A DNA stretch of 64,000 nucleotides from Lactarius indigo (Eukaryota > Basidiomycota > Agaricomycetes > Russulales > Russulaceae). Of this stretch, positions 43,635 through 53,487 are shown in pieces (the stretch's first letter is position 1; each line of letters begins with the position of its first letter). The stretch is from NCBI GenBank assembly GCA_025766275.1, contig JAFKAC010000016.1, forward strand, positions 1 to 64,000, in the 5' to 3' direction. The position numbers were made by a program, and so were the translations under genes. Below the pieces are notes generated by a model, which ran no database searches, had not been told where the DNA came from, and saw only the letters and a program-made list of their open reading frames with translations.

Positions 43635-45332
43635 ATGCGCTACCACCAGCTTTCTTTACTCTATGTTCTCGCTGTCGGGCCCCTCGCCAACTTCGCAAGG
43701 TCTCTTGCACCACCTTGGGACGATATACGCGTCAAGCACACCTGGGATTCCGTTCCGCTCAACTGGGAGACCCTCGGTCCCCCTCCCGCTGGTACCACCA
43801 TCGACCTGCACATTTCCCTCAAGGCTCACCACGAGAATGGCTTAATTGATGCGCTCTACGAGGTTAGCGACCCCAGAAGTCCAAAGCACGTCCTCTCCGA
43901 TATTATTTCTCGCACGATGTACTCACATGCGCACCCGCTCCGTCGCAGATATGGTGCACACCTATCAAAGGAGCAGGTCGCTCAGCTCGTCGCGCCGCGC
44001 GCAGACACGGTAGAACTCATCAACTCCTGGCTTGAACACCACGATGTGCCACCCTCATCCATCTCAACCACACACGACGGCAGCTGGCTAACACTGACGG
44101 GAGTTCCAGTGCCCCAAGCTAATGTACTTCTTGGCGCGTCGTACCAGCTCTACCGACACACAGGGACGAATGACACCACTATTCTCCGCACGACCGGCTA
44201 TGCGCTCCCCGCGGTGCTGCACAGACATGTGCGGACCATCGTGCCGACGACGTACTTTGCCTCCATGCACACTCTACAGCAGACGCCGGCAACTGTTGAT
44301 GTGGCGTCGAGAGAGCTCGTGACGACGCTGTCGAGTCGCAACAATAAAATCACACCGAACGACTTGCGCTCGCTATACAAGACGTTCCTCTATGTGCCGG
44401 TCGCAACGAAACGAAATAAGCTCGGGGTTGCGGGCTTCTTGAACCAGTACCCGAGTCCGGTAGATTTGAAGACGTTCATGACCCAATATCGCATAGACGC
44501 GGATCGCGCGACCTTCAGTATCGACCCGGTCAATGGCGGCGTGTACGACCCGACCTATGCCAGCCCCGCCGCCGAGGCGAACATGAACATGCAATACACG
44601 CAGGTGATGGCGTACCCGACTCCGCACACCTTCTACGTCACCGGCGGCAATGTTCTCATGAAAGGGAACGAACCAGACAAGGGCGACGTATGGCTGGAGT
44701 GGACCAACTACTTGCTCGGCGAGGAGCAAGTCCCGCAGACGGTCTGCAATACGTATGCCGACTAAGAGAAAAATCTCCCGCTGGAGTATGCAAAGGTTTT
44801 GTGTGAACAGTTCGCCAAACTTGGTGCCCGTGGTGCCACTATCGTCGTCACGAGTGGCAACAAGGGCGTCGGTAGGGACTGCGTGGTCGATGACGGCTCC
44901 GGAAGAATCCAGTTCGTACCTGAGTTCCCTGCAAGCTGTATGTGCAGTGTTCCATTTCCCCATGGAGGTAGTTCGCCGTCTCTGGAACAAGTATCTCACC
45001 GCATCGCCACGGTTCTGCAGGTCCCTTCGTCACCAGCGTAGGCGGAACGACGCGCCAGGACCCCGAGATCGCGGCAGGCCTCTCTGGGGGCGGCTTCTCG
45101 AACCATTTTCCGCGCGAAGAATACCAAGACGATGCTGTGCTCCCCTTCTTGCAGAAACTCGGCAATCAGTATGATGGCTTGTACAAGTGTGGTCTCTGCC
45201 GCGATCTGGCCTGATCTATTCTTACTTTGTAATTTTTCATGGTTTGTGCAGCCCGTCCGGCCGAGGTATCCCCGACATGTCTGCGCAGGCTCTCAGAATA
45301 TCTTTTATCCAGCAGAACGTGCCATTTCTCAT
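43635..45332 (+). pseudogene. Sedolisin (S53, tripeptidyl-peptidase-like), 5' part
   Basis: A secreted acid protease family. The start at 43635 gives a hydrophobic leader (MRYHQLSLLYVLAVGPLANF) and a pro-domain (DLHISLKAHHENGLIDALYEVSDPRSPKHV). The catalytic domain begins around ITPNDLRSLYKT and VAGFLNQY. Lesions are an in-frame TAA at 44763 (TYAD-stop-EKNLPLEYA), the family E-x3-D pair changed to EANMN (E314, N318), and the SGD oxyanion motif changed to TSGNKGVG. Exons for the following GGT-containing region and SGRGIPDMSAQ at about 45260-45285 remain. At 45332 the gene is cut by a LINE, and the rest is at 51708-52120. Two Asp-to-Asn changes suggest loss of activity before or with the insertion. 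Confidence 0.85.
45318..45332. repeat. LINE target-site duplication, left copy (15 bp)
   Basis: CGTGCCATTTCTCAT, identical to 51708-51722, immediately precedes the poly-T of the LINE. Confidence 0.9.
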
Positions 45333-45708
45333 TTTTTTTTTTTTTTTTTTTTTTTTTTTGAATCCATTTTTGTGCGCCTGAGGGAATAGTACCCTATGTA
45401 GCACTACACTTGCATATGTATCTACGCGACCGTGTCTCTCCGCTTTCTGTGCTCTACCCTTTCATCTTAAGTCTCCCCTTTTCCGGAGTGGAAAAGCTTA
45501 GCTTCTTGTCAAGCGTTGAAGTTGGTGGGGCGATTGGATCGCCGTGGCGCAAGGCGCGGCTTGGGTTGCGATGGTCTTGGTGAGTGGGGCGTGGCCGCTT
45601 CCTTCGTCTACCGCCTTCTACTACGTCCCTTGAATGAACCTGTATGTGTTGGGTTCGGCAAGTTGTGGAGATGGGGTTTTGACGGGTTCAGGGTGGGGGG
45701 TTGTGTAG

Positions 45709-48700
45709 TTATTGGAGCGTGTTGTTTGGTGGGTGTCTTCTTCGGTCTCTTCCTTTCTCTGCTGCCCTATGCGCGCTGTTATTATCCTGCGTAAATCTCC
45801 CCGTGTCTTGTATGTAGTTCACTACTTGAATAATGGTTTTCGGGTTCGTGATGATTTTCGCGAAGTCTTGCTCTTTGGGGTTGCGCTTTTTCGTGAGCGC
45901 CCATCTCTCGTGTGCATAGGCCGGACAGTCTAGCAGGAAGTGTTGGGCGTTCTCCGTATGATAGCCGCACGCTGGACAGTTTGGTTTGTCGACTCTTTTG
46001 AATCTGTTCAGGTACGCGTTGAGCGGGAAGTGGCCCACTCTTATCTGATATAGCCAGCTGGCTCCTTTCCTGGATAGGTTCGGAACGCTCGTCAGCTTAA
46101 GGAATTTGTCAGACGGAGAAGTGAAGCCAAATCGTTTCAGTTTTTCTGCGCGTGGGGATAGGGCCCATTCCTCTTTCCAGATTTCTTTGAGTACGCTTTT
46201 GCAGTGTTGTCTGGTGGCCGATTTGTTCTTCCGTAGAGATTTCTTGAGTATTTTTGGGAGGTCGGATGCTTGCGATGTCTTTCCTTCTGCGGCTGCTTTC
46301 GCTTCCGCGTCTGCTTGTTCGTTTCCGTCAATGCCGACGTGACCCGCAGTCCAGCGCACTGTGAGTCTGTAGTTTGCCGTGCCTCTCTCGTTTCGGATGC
46401 TGTGTGCGGAGGATAGGCAGCTGTCTGCTAGGTAGTGTCCCGATCTGTTGCTTGGGGTAGCCAGTGCGCCTATTGCAGCTTGGTTGTCTGCTCCCAGTGC
46501 ATAGCTGGTTCTGCCCTTTTTCTCCGTCTTGATTAGGTGTAAGCCTAAAAGGAGTCCTACCAGCTCCGCTTCGAACACCGTGTGGTGTTTTGCGTCTCCC
46601 AGGTGGAAGTGTAGCGCGCGTGGGACTTTTCCCGGTCTGATCAGGATGGCGGCGGCGCCGACTTTCCCGTCTTGAGCTGAGCCGTCCGAATATACTTTGA
46701 TTTCTTCGCTTCCTTCCTTGTCGGCTTTCTTTGATGCTTCTTTGTTGCCCGCTATCTCTATACCGAATGGTCTTTTGTGTGCTGTTGCCGGGTTTGTGCC
46801 TATGGCCGGAATTGTTTCGAAGTCGTCCGGCCTGATGCTGAACGTTTGCATCAGGTCGTGAAGTGGGGATTTGTGTCTCTTGATGTTCTTATTTGCGGCC
46901 TTTCTTGCGGGTTTGTAAAGGGGGTGCTCTGACGGCAACGTTGCGATGCGGGATGCTGCTCTGAAGAGGTGTTTTTCTATTTCCAGATGCATCGGGATGG
47001 TGTCTGCGTGCGCGTTGAGCGTGTCAGTTGGGGAGGTATGGAGCCCGCCTGTGATGGCTAGTGTGCCGGCTCTTTGTATGGAGTTCAGCTTGTTTCTTCT
47101 TCTTTTTGTCCTCCCTAATTCGCTTGATGTTTCGTCTTTTGCGGCGTGACTTCCCCATATGTCGACTGCGTAAAGTGTCCTTGGTATTGCGACTCCGATG
47201 TAGAGTTGTCGGGCGCGTTTCGGGGTGATACCCCAACTTGGTGCCGCTGCTCGCCTGATCTGTGAGGCCCATTTGACGCCCTTTTGTAGGGCGTAGTTGC
47301 GCTGTTTCCCCCAGTCGAGGTGTTGGTCGAAGTATACTCCCAGATACTTCGTGTTTGTGGCCGGCTCTAGCGTAGTGTTTAGCAACTTTAGGGGGCGTCT
47401 CTCCTTTTTGCTGGACTTATGTGCGAAGTCGATTAGAGCTAGTTTGCTGAATTCGAATCTGGAGTTGTGGTCTTTCGACCATTCTATTGCGCCCCCTGTC
47501 TTAGTCATCATGTTTGCGAGAGTTTGGTGTGTGTCGGTGAAGTTGGGTCCTGTGGCTATTAGGATGGCGTCGTCGACGTATGCCATTGCCGATTCGTCGT
47601 CTCCTTCTGGGATGTCGAGGAGGTCCGCATTGTAGAATTGATAGAGGATCATTGAGAGTGGGTTGCCTTGCCCGATCCCGTTGTCAATTGGGATGCTATC
47701 TGAGGTGAAGTCGTCAAACTTCAGCGTGGTGGAGCGGTTTCTCAGTAGGTTTTTTGTGAAGTCTACCAGCGCCTTGGGTACTCTGCGCTTTCTCATGTTG
47801 TGGATTAACCTCTCGTTCACCGCGTTGGGGAAAGCACCCTCGATGTCGAGGAAGAGTACGGAGACGACTTTCTTGTTCCGCCAGGCGCCTTTGATCTGGT
47901 ATGTGAGCGCGTGCATTGCGTCTGTGGTGGTGCGTGCTGGTCGGCCTCCGTAGTGGTGCTTTGGTAGTAGACTGTATTTTTCGGCGCAGTATGATAGCTG
48001 TTCCGCGACGATGGATGTGAGCACTTTCGACATGGTGTTTAGTAGTGCTATTGGTCTGTAGGCTTTGGGGATGTCGTAGCTGGGCTTGCCCGGTTTCCTG
48101 AGGACCACCGTTGTGAATTGCTTCCAGGGGGCGTAATATAGTCCTCTTTTGTATATAGCGTTGTATATTTCCCAGAGTCTGTCGACTATAATGTTAACGC
48201 ATTTGATCAGGACGATGTTTGGGATACCGTCCGGGCCGGGGGCCTTGAACGGGCCGAGGTGAGCGATGTGCTTGCGGATTTGTTCCTTGGTGAGAGTTTG
48301 CGCTTTGCAGACCGGCGTAGGGTGTGCTTGCCCTAGGATGTTGTCTTGCATCTCTTGAGGTTTCTTCGGGAAGAAGGTTTTTGCTAGGGCTCTGCTCTTG
48401 TCTGCGTTGTTGCTTGCTATTGCGGGGTCACCTTCCGCGTTTGTCACTTTTAGGTTCGGGATTCGTGTCTTTCCTCCGTCACTGGCCGGGGCCGAAATGT
48501 ATTTGTGTATCGTCCATAAGTCTGGATCTGACGATCTTTCTAGCCAGTCTCTCCAGTGATGTTTCTTCGCGTATTCAATGGCTTGGGTGTATCTGTTGCG
48601 TGCGCTTGTGTGTTCCGCGTGGATTGGGTGGTCGGGCCATTTTCTGTACTTGTAGGCCTTTCTTCCTAGTTTGTCTGCGTTTCTGCGGAGTTTCTTTAGA

Positions 48701-49707
48701 TCTTTCGACCACCAGCGTTTGGACTTAGCGCTGATGTCCGTGATGGGCACTTCGGCTTCGATTGTGTCTTGTAGTGCTTTGGTCAGGGTGTCACATTCTC
48801 GGTTGAGGAAAGATTGAGTGTTGATTTGCGACGGGAGACCGTGGCTGTTAAGCTTCTTCCGAAGCGATTCGGAGAAACTTTCCCAGTCCACGTCCTTGAA
48901 GTTTCTGATGGTCTTCGCTGGGGCTTTTGTAAGTTCTAGGTCGATGATCGTGACCACGGGGAGGTGGTCTGAGTTGCCTCGTTCCTCCGGTAGAGTGTCG
49001 CATGTTGTGAGCGCTTCAATTGTGTGCTCGGTGGCGAAGACGTTGTCCAGTCTTGACCATTTCTTAGTGACGTTGTGGATGTGTGTCGGGGTTTCTTTTG
49101 CCAGTGCCATGTCTAAGCCTAGGTCAGCCACGGTTCTTAGTAGAGTTTCCGCCGCCTCTAGTGCTTCGCTCGTGAAGAGTCTATTGTCTTCCGGGTTGTC
49201 CCAGTATGGGTGGTGGCGGTTAAAGTCACCTAGCCAGATTAGATGGTGTTCGTTTTGTGACGATTCTGAGCCTAGGATTTGTTGAGCGTGTGCTCTGTGG
49301 TACGATGTTAGCTCTTTGAGCGTGTTATCGTGCTCGCAGTCGTTGTATATATTAAATAGGGTTAGGGTCCCCCATTTTTCTTTTACGCGTATGGCTGTGA
49401 CATCCCCGGATGGGAAGTCCAGTTGTTCCCAGCTTTCTGTAAGTAGGTCCCCTCTTACGAGTAGAACCGATCTTGTTTTGTTGGGGAGTGCGTCGTGCGT
49501 TGATGGGTAGATTGGGACCCAATCTTTAGATGCGATGGTCTTATTGAGGAAGTTGATTGACGGCTCCTGAAGCGCTATGATGTCAATGTTGTGCTCGACT
49601 AGTCTGCCGCTGCTGATGATCCCGTGTTGGCAGGTTGGGGAGCGGTTGATGTTTTGCTGCCAGATAGCGATAGCCTTGCGTTCCTTGTTTATCGGTTGTG
49701 TCTTCAT
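45709..49707 (-). CDS. LINE ORF2: endonuclease-reverse transcriptase-RNase H
   Basis: 1,332 residues. The N-terminal APE-like endonuclease (residues about 10-260) has WQQNIN, ALQEPS, WLGDFNRHHP and GNSDHLPV. The reverse transcriptase (about 470-760) has FKAPGPDGIP, YRPIALLN, FLDIEGAFPNAV, GIGQGNPLS and the active-site AYVDDAIL. RNase H (about 1010-1140) has VYSDGSAQDG, TVFEAELVGL, LGADNQAAI and GIDGNEQADAEA, keeping all catalytic acids. A C-terminal C-x2-C-x7-H-x4-C finger (CPACGYHTENAQHFLLDC) ends the protein. It would nick target DNA and prime reverse transcription in place. The start ATG overlaps the ORF1 stop, so reinitiation is likely. Confidence 0.93.
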   Translation of the reverse strand: MKTQPINKERKAIAIWQQNINRSPTCQHGIISSGRLVEHNIDIIALQEPSINFLNKTIASKDWVPIYPSTHDALPNKTRSVLLVRGDLLTESWEQLDFPSGDVTAIRVKEKWGTLTLFNIYNDCEHDNTLKELTSYHRAHAQQILGSESSQNEHHLIWLGDFNRHHPYWDNPEDNRLFTSEALEAAETLLRTVADLGLDMALAKETPTHIHNVTKKWSRLDNVFATEHTIEALTTCDTLPEERGNSDHLPVVTIIDLELTKAPAKTIRNFKDVDWESFSESLRKKLNSHGLPSQINTQSFLNRECDTLTKALQDTIEAEVPITDISAKSKRWWSKDLKKLRRNADKLGRKAYKYRKWPDHPIHAEHTSARNRYTQAIEYAKKHHWRDWLERSSDPDLWTIHKYISAPASDGGKTRIPNLKVTNAEGDPAIASNNADKSRALAKTFFPKKPQEMQDNILGQAHPTPVCKAQTLTKEQIRKHIAHLGPFKAPGPDGIPNIVLIKCVNIIVDRLWEIYNAIYKRGLYYAPWKQFTTVVLRKPGKPSYDIPKAYRPIALLNTMSKVLTSIVAEQLSYCAEKYSLLPKHHYGGRPARTTTDAMHALTYQIKGAWRNKKVVSVLFLDIEGAFPNAVNERLIHNMRKRRVPKALVDFTKNLLRNRSTTLKFDDFTSDSIPIDNGIGQGNPLSMILYQFYNADLLDIPEGDDESAMAYVDDAILIATGPNFTDTHQTLANMMTKTGGAIEWSKDHNSRFEFSKLALIDFAHKSSKKERRPLKLLNTTLEPATNTKYLGVYFDQHLDWGKQRNYALQKGVKWASQIRRAAAPSWGITPKRARQLYIGVAIPRTLYAVDIWGSHAAKDETSSELGRTKRRRNKLNSIQRAGTLAITGGLHTSPTDTLNAHADTIPMHLEIEKHLFRAASRIATLPSEHPLYKPARKAANKNIKRHKSPLHDLMQTFSIRPDDFETIPAIGTNPATAHKRPFGIEIAGNKEASKKADKEGSEEIKVYSDGSAQDGKVGAAAILIRPGKVPRALHFHLGDAKHHTVFEAELVGLLLGLHLIKTEKKGRTSYALGADNQAAIGALATPSNRSGHYLADSCLSSAHSIRNERGTANYRLTVRWTAGHVGIDGNEQADAEAKAAAEGKTSQASDLPKILKKSLRKNKSATRQHCKSVLKEIWKEEWALSPRAEKLKRFGFTSPSDKFLKLTSVPNLSRKGASWLYQIRVGHFPLNAYLNRFKRVDKPNCPACGYHTENAQHFLLDCPAYAHERWALTKKRNPKEQDFAKIITNPKTIIQVVNYIQDTGRFTQDNNSAHRAAEKGRDRRRHPPNNTLQ

Positions 49708-51527
49708 AGGTTAAGGTTCAGTGTTGGGTCTGTCGGCTGATCTGTGTTGTCGGATGTGAAGTGAGAATAGTATTCTGCGTCGTCATCTTCTGTGCAGTTT
49801 GGTGGCGCGATTTTCGTGTCTTGAGGGTTGGAGCATTTGCCGAAGAAAGCTTCTAGTACTGCCTGACCTCCCGTGGCGTTGTTGTTATGATGCTTTGTCT
49901 TTTTGCCTATGGGGCGGGTGGGTAGCTGGCGAGTCTTGTTGTTAGGGAGGGGGAGGCTGGCTACCGCGAACCGTTCTGGGAATTTGCCTTCAAAGGGGAT
50001 TCTATCTGGGCGCGTCGTCAGCGTCCAGTCTTTGTCTGTTGGGAAATATACTAGGTTGTTCTCTGGGTAGAATCCGTTGTATTCTTCGCATTTCCTATGG
50101 AATTCGGGGCAGTCCCGATCCCAACTTGCGTGAGTGTCCGTTTTGCATGATACGCAGTATCTTTTGTTGGCTTCTTTGCACTCTTTAGTTTTGTGCTTGC
50201 CTCCGCAGGTACCGCAGGTGTCGTGCGGGGCGAGGCATTCTGTTGCGAAGTGTCCCCATTTGCGGCATTTCATACACTGCTTTGGTTCGAATTTGAGCTT
50301 TTTGGGGAATGTTCTGATGCTGCAGACGTATATCCCTTCTCTAAGCGCTCTATTAGCTTCTGCGGCCGAGGTGAAGGAGAAAATAGCGTGGGCAAAGCGT
50401 TGTTCCGGGGCGCGTCTATAGCTCGGCTTGATCCATCTTGCTTTTTTGATGCCGTTTGTAGGGATTCTGTTGATCTCTTCAATCTCCCGGAGGTGGGCGG
50501 GGTTGTTTGGGTCGAAAGTGATTGGGATCCTGGGAATCATAAGGGGGTGTACGCGGTCTCTTATGCACATGTCGGGGTCGAATCCTCTTGTGAAGATAGC
50601 TTCGTTGGTGGGGATTCTAATCCATTCTGCAGCTTCCTTTGTTTCGAATTGTATGATGATGCTTCCGTTCTTCAGTTTCTTCACCTCTTGAATTTTGGTG
50701 CCTTCCGGGGGAGGCGGTGAGAAGTTGGCGAGCACCGTCTCCGCTTTCTCTTTGATCTCGTGTATGTTGAGGCATGGACCTTCTCCCGTGGCTGAGTCCA
50801 TGAGGATCTGCCGAGCTTTCCTGTCGATCCCCAGGTGGAGGTTGAGCTCGTGGTCGGCGGGGGTGAGGTGAGCTTTTGTTGTGCGCGGGAGGGTCTGTGG
50901 TGGGCGGGCGGTAGTGGTGAGGAGTGCTTCTTTGTATGAGGTTGCGGTTTCAGTGATCTTAGATGTTGCCGTGTTGGCTTCTAGGATGCTTTTGCTCATA
51001 TCTGACGCTACTTTGTTTAGCGTGCTGGCCGCGCTGTTTAGGGCTACGGCTGATTCCTGGAGTTTCGATTGATCAGCGAGGGTGCTCTTTAGAGAGGTAC
51101 TTAGCTCGTTGATGCCCTTCTGAACTGAGCTTGTGACCATCTCCCCTATCTTCGCCGTTAGGACTTCTAGTACTTGTGGCTGCGGTTGTGTGGGGATTGT
51201 CTCTTTCGACTCCTGCAGGATCATCCCGTATGCTTGCAGCGTTTTGATGAGAGCCGGGGGGGAGGATCTAGAGTACTTTTTGATTATCAGTACGAGAGAT
51301 TGTACGAGCGAGGAATGAGATATGGGGGTCTCGTTGCTCATGCAGCTTTCGCTGATTAGGTGGGCTTTGGCTTCGCTGACGCTTGTGCTTTTCTGCCCTG
51401 ATTTGGGTTGATGCGTAGGAGAGGGGGTCTGTTGGGTGTCCACTTTTGAACTGGCCCTTGTGGTCATGGGGTGTGCGGGGGGGTTGCGCCCGGGAGCGCT
51501 CGGAGGTGATAGGCCCTTGGAGGCCAT
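49704..51527 (-). CDS. LINE ORF1: gag-like RNA-binding protein with zinc knuckles
   Basis: 607 residues. A Ser/Pro-rich N-terminus (MTTRASSKVDTQQTPSPTHQ) is followed by a predicted helical, possibly coiled-coil, region (residues about 130-220). A central nucleic-acid-binding-like fold follows, then three cysteine/histidine knuckles at about 430-490 (QCMKCRKWGHFATEC, CGTCGGKHKTKEC, YCVSCKTDTHASWDRDC). It would package LINE RNA into the ribonucleoprotein. It ends NLNL with its TGA inside the ATGA shared with ORF2. Confidence 0.9.
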   Translation of the reverse strand: MASKGLSPPSAPGRNPPAHPMTTRASSKVDTQQTPSPTHQPKSGQKSTSVSEAKAHLISESCMSNETPISHSSLVQSLVLIIKKYSRSSPPALIKTLQAYGMILQESKETIPTQPQPQVLEVLTAKIGEMVTSSVQKGINELSTSLKSTLADQSKLQESAVALNSAASTLNKVASDMSKSILEANTATSKITETATSYKEALLTTTARPPQTLPRTTKAHLTPADHELNLHLGIDRKARQILMDSATGEGPCLNIHEIKEKAETVLANFSPPPPEGTKIQEVKKLKNGSIIIQFETKEAAEWIRIPTNEAIFTRGFDPDMCIRDRVHPLMIPRIPITFDPNNPAHLREIEEINRIPTNGIKKARWIKPSYRRAPEQRFAHAIFSFTSAAEANRALREGIYVCSIRTFPKKLKFEPKQCMKCRKWGHFATECLAPHDTCGTCGGKHKTKECKEANKRYCVSCKTDTHASWDRDCPEFHRKCEEYNGFYPENNLVYFPTDKDWTLTTRPDRIPFEGKFPERFAVASLPLPNNKTRQLPTRPIGKKTKHHNNNATGGQAVLEAFFGKCSNPQDTKIAPPNCTEDDDAEYYSHFTSDNTDQPTDPTLNLNL

Positions 51528-51707
51528 ATCTTCCGTTTTCTTTTGAACTGTTCCTGTTATGGATCGTTCGTTTTTAAGGTCTAATGCTTTAAGGAGTATG
51601 AATGTGGACGGGATGTGTTTCCTGTACTACTACGTAGCGTATCCTAGTATGCCTCTACCTCTGAGTCACGAAGTGGCGCAGTGGTGGTGGTTACCGGAAA
51701 AGGAAGT

Positions 51708-51722
51708 CGTGCCATTTCTCAT
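51708..51722. repeat. LINE target-site duplication, right copy (15 bp)
   Basis: CGTGCCATTTCTCAT, identical to 45318-45332. Before insertion the sedolisin read ...QQNVPFLMDGTS. Confidence 0.9.
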
Positions 51723-52120
51723 GGACGGCACAAGCTGTGCGGCACCAGTGCGTTTCCCCTCTTCCCTCTACCCTGCGCACTCATCCTCAAGCACTGAGCT
51801 GACCACCAATGTACAGACCGTAGCGGGCATAATCTCACTGCTCAACGACTTTCTGATTTCGACAAATAAACCCCCGCTCGGCTTCCTCAATCCCTGGCTG
51901 TACGGCAAAGGCCGAGGGGCCCTCAATGATATCGTATCGGGGTATAACCCGGGCTGCGGCACCGACGGATTTGAGGCCATTGTTGGATGGGATCCTGTTC
52001 GTCCCGCGAGATTTGTGTCTCTTCATTTTCGACATTGGCTGATTTTCATTTCGGCAGGTTACGGGTCTCGGGACACCGGACTTTATAAACCTACGGAACG
52101 CACTTCTGGGTTGGCCTTAG
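51708..52120 (+). pseudogene. Sedolisin (S53), 3' part after the LINE
   Basis: It resumes with VPFLMDGTSCAAP, containing the S53 nucleophile motif GTS. An intron (about 51748-51815) follows, then TVAGIISLLNDFLISTNKPPLGFLNPWLY and GFEAIVGWDPV. After another intron come TGLGTPDFINLRNALLGWP and a stop at 52120. TGLGTPDF is part of the usual C-terminal calcium-binding region. The nucleophile and C-terminus are conserved, but the gene is split by the LINE and damaged upstream. The open frame that starts at 51559 is a chance fusion with the LINE 5' UTR. Confidence 0.85.
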
Positions 52121-52949
52121 TGTGGAGTAGTACGCGGCGCATAATAAGGGAGTAAGAGCAACCTTCTCGAAACTATTGAACAACTGCTATGCTGCAGTCC
52201 CACTTGTAAACTACATACACGCAACGAACCGATTAGAGACGCCAGGAAATAGACGTATTGTTCGCATCCGACTCGACCACTCGAGGTGGTACCCACTCAC
52301 AAGGAGAACAATAAGATATTCATTTCAGCCCCTCAAACCCTCCGCACCAAGGTACTGACCTTTTCAAGATACGAAGGAACACCTGGAGGACATGGCAAAC
52401 GCGGACGACGGAAGACCTCTCCCAGTCACAAGCGAGATTCGGTCGTTACCCGCTGGCCGTTGGGGCGGTTCTCTGGAAAAATCTTCGGCTCGTACAAATT
52501 TAAATGTTATAACCGGAGTGGGCGACAGGGAAGGGGATAAAGCACTACAGAATCATAGGAATTCCCATCGATAAAATCGGCTGTTGCCAAAGTTTTAGTG
52601 AGAGCGGAAGAGGTGGGGAACAAGGTAGTCATACCGGTAGTCTGCCACTGGCAGTACATTCTGACTTTTTAAAAAAAATATTATTATCATAATTGCGGTA
52701 TTTTTTTTTCGAGCAGTAACTTGAACATAAAATTGAAATGAAGAGGAATGCATGTGTCAGCTATCTTACCATGATTTCGTCTCCCCGAATATTCACTGCT
52801 CGTCTTCCTTCTTTTCCTACTAGTTCTCCTTCCTGCTACGCTTTGAGTTTCCACGTCCCCGAAAGCCAGAAACTAGCTAGCGTCGACCTTCTTTTCGTTC
52901 CACCGATTCATGCAGTAACCCCACTGCCCAGCTGTTGCTGCTGCCATTC
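52121..52949. other. Intergenic region, no supported gene
   Basis: Nothing is recognised apart from A/T runs near 52670-52710. Confidence 0.4.
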
Positions 52950-53150
52950 AGAGCCAAAAAATGTGGAGAGTTGAATCGCGTCGTCCGCGGGATGGTTTTC
53001 ACGTGTGCATGCAACTCCGCGGTGAGCCCATAATTGGCGATCGTGCGAGTCGCGTCGATCGTCTCAGCGTGCGGGTAAAGCTGGTACGATGTTCTGAAGA
53101 GACTGTTGGCTCGGGGCACACGCGCGCGAATGACCATCAGCTAGTGCCAG
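52950..53150 (-). pseudogene. Sedolisin fragment, inverted
   Basis: The minus strand reads RVPRANSLFRTSYQLY and AELHAHVKTIPRTTRF, matching VPVPQANVLLGASYQLY and AVLHRHVRTIVPTTYF of the gene at 43635. About 65 residues of pro-domain remain in the opposite orientation. It is a remnant of a second sedolisin gene. Confidence 0.7.
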
Positions 53151-53487
53151 TGATATCAAGAGCGGTACTTATCATAGCAAGGGAACAACTGGAATAGCGC
53201 AGCCGTGTCGAAGGAGGTAACAGAGAGGATGTTAAGTGGGTAGGTACGTCGTCGCGGGAAAACAGCCTGACACTTGGCATCCAAGCGGCGGCCAAGGTCT
53301 AAGCTAAAGCAGTGTATTCCGAGTCCTTCAAGTTGCTGTATTCGCCTGGGCTATGTAAGTCCACCGGGCCGGGAACGCCCGTACACATGGAGTACTGCCT
53401 CCGATGATCGTGTGCGCTCCCCTCTGCCTTGGCAGTCTTTCTGTCTCACACTCATCAGCTAGTCAGCCCGTCCGTATCACTCTTCCT

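Larger units (their letters stand above)
45333..51707 (-). mobile_element. Full-length LINE (non-LTR retrotransposon)
   Basis: A 6,375-bp insertion in the sedolisin gene, bounded by a perfect 15-bp target-site duplication and a 28-base poly-T (3' tail) at 45332-45359. It has a 5' UTR of about 180 bp, ORF1 and ORF2 overlapping by ATGA, and a 3' UTR of about 350 bp. Both ORFs are uninterrupted, which points to a recent insertion. The presence of an APE-type endonuclease and an RNase H fits the I/Tad group of LINEs; the exact clade was not determined. Confidence 0.92.

Noticed and set aside
51559..52155. Open frame of 198 codons starting MDRSFLRSN
   Set aside because: It begins in the LINE 5' UTR and runs by chance into the sedolisin 3' part; the target-site duplication shows that the two halves are unrelated.
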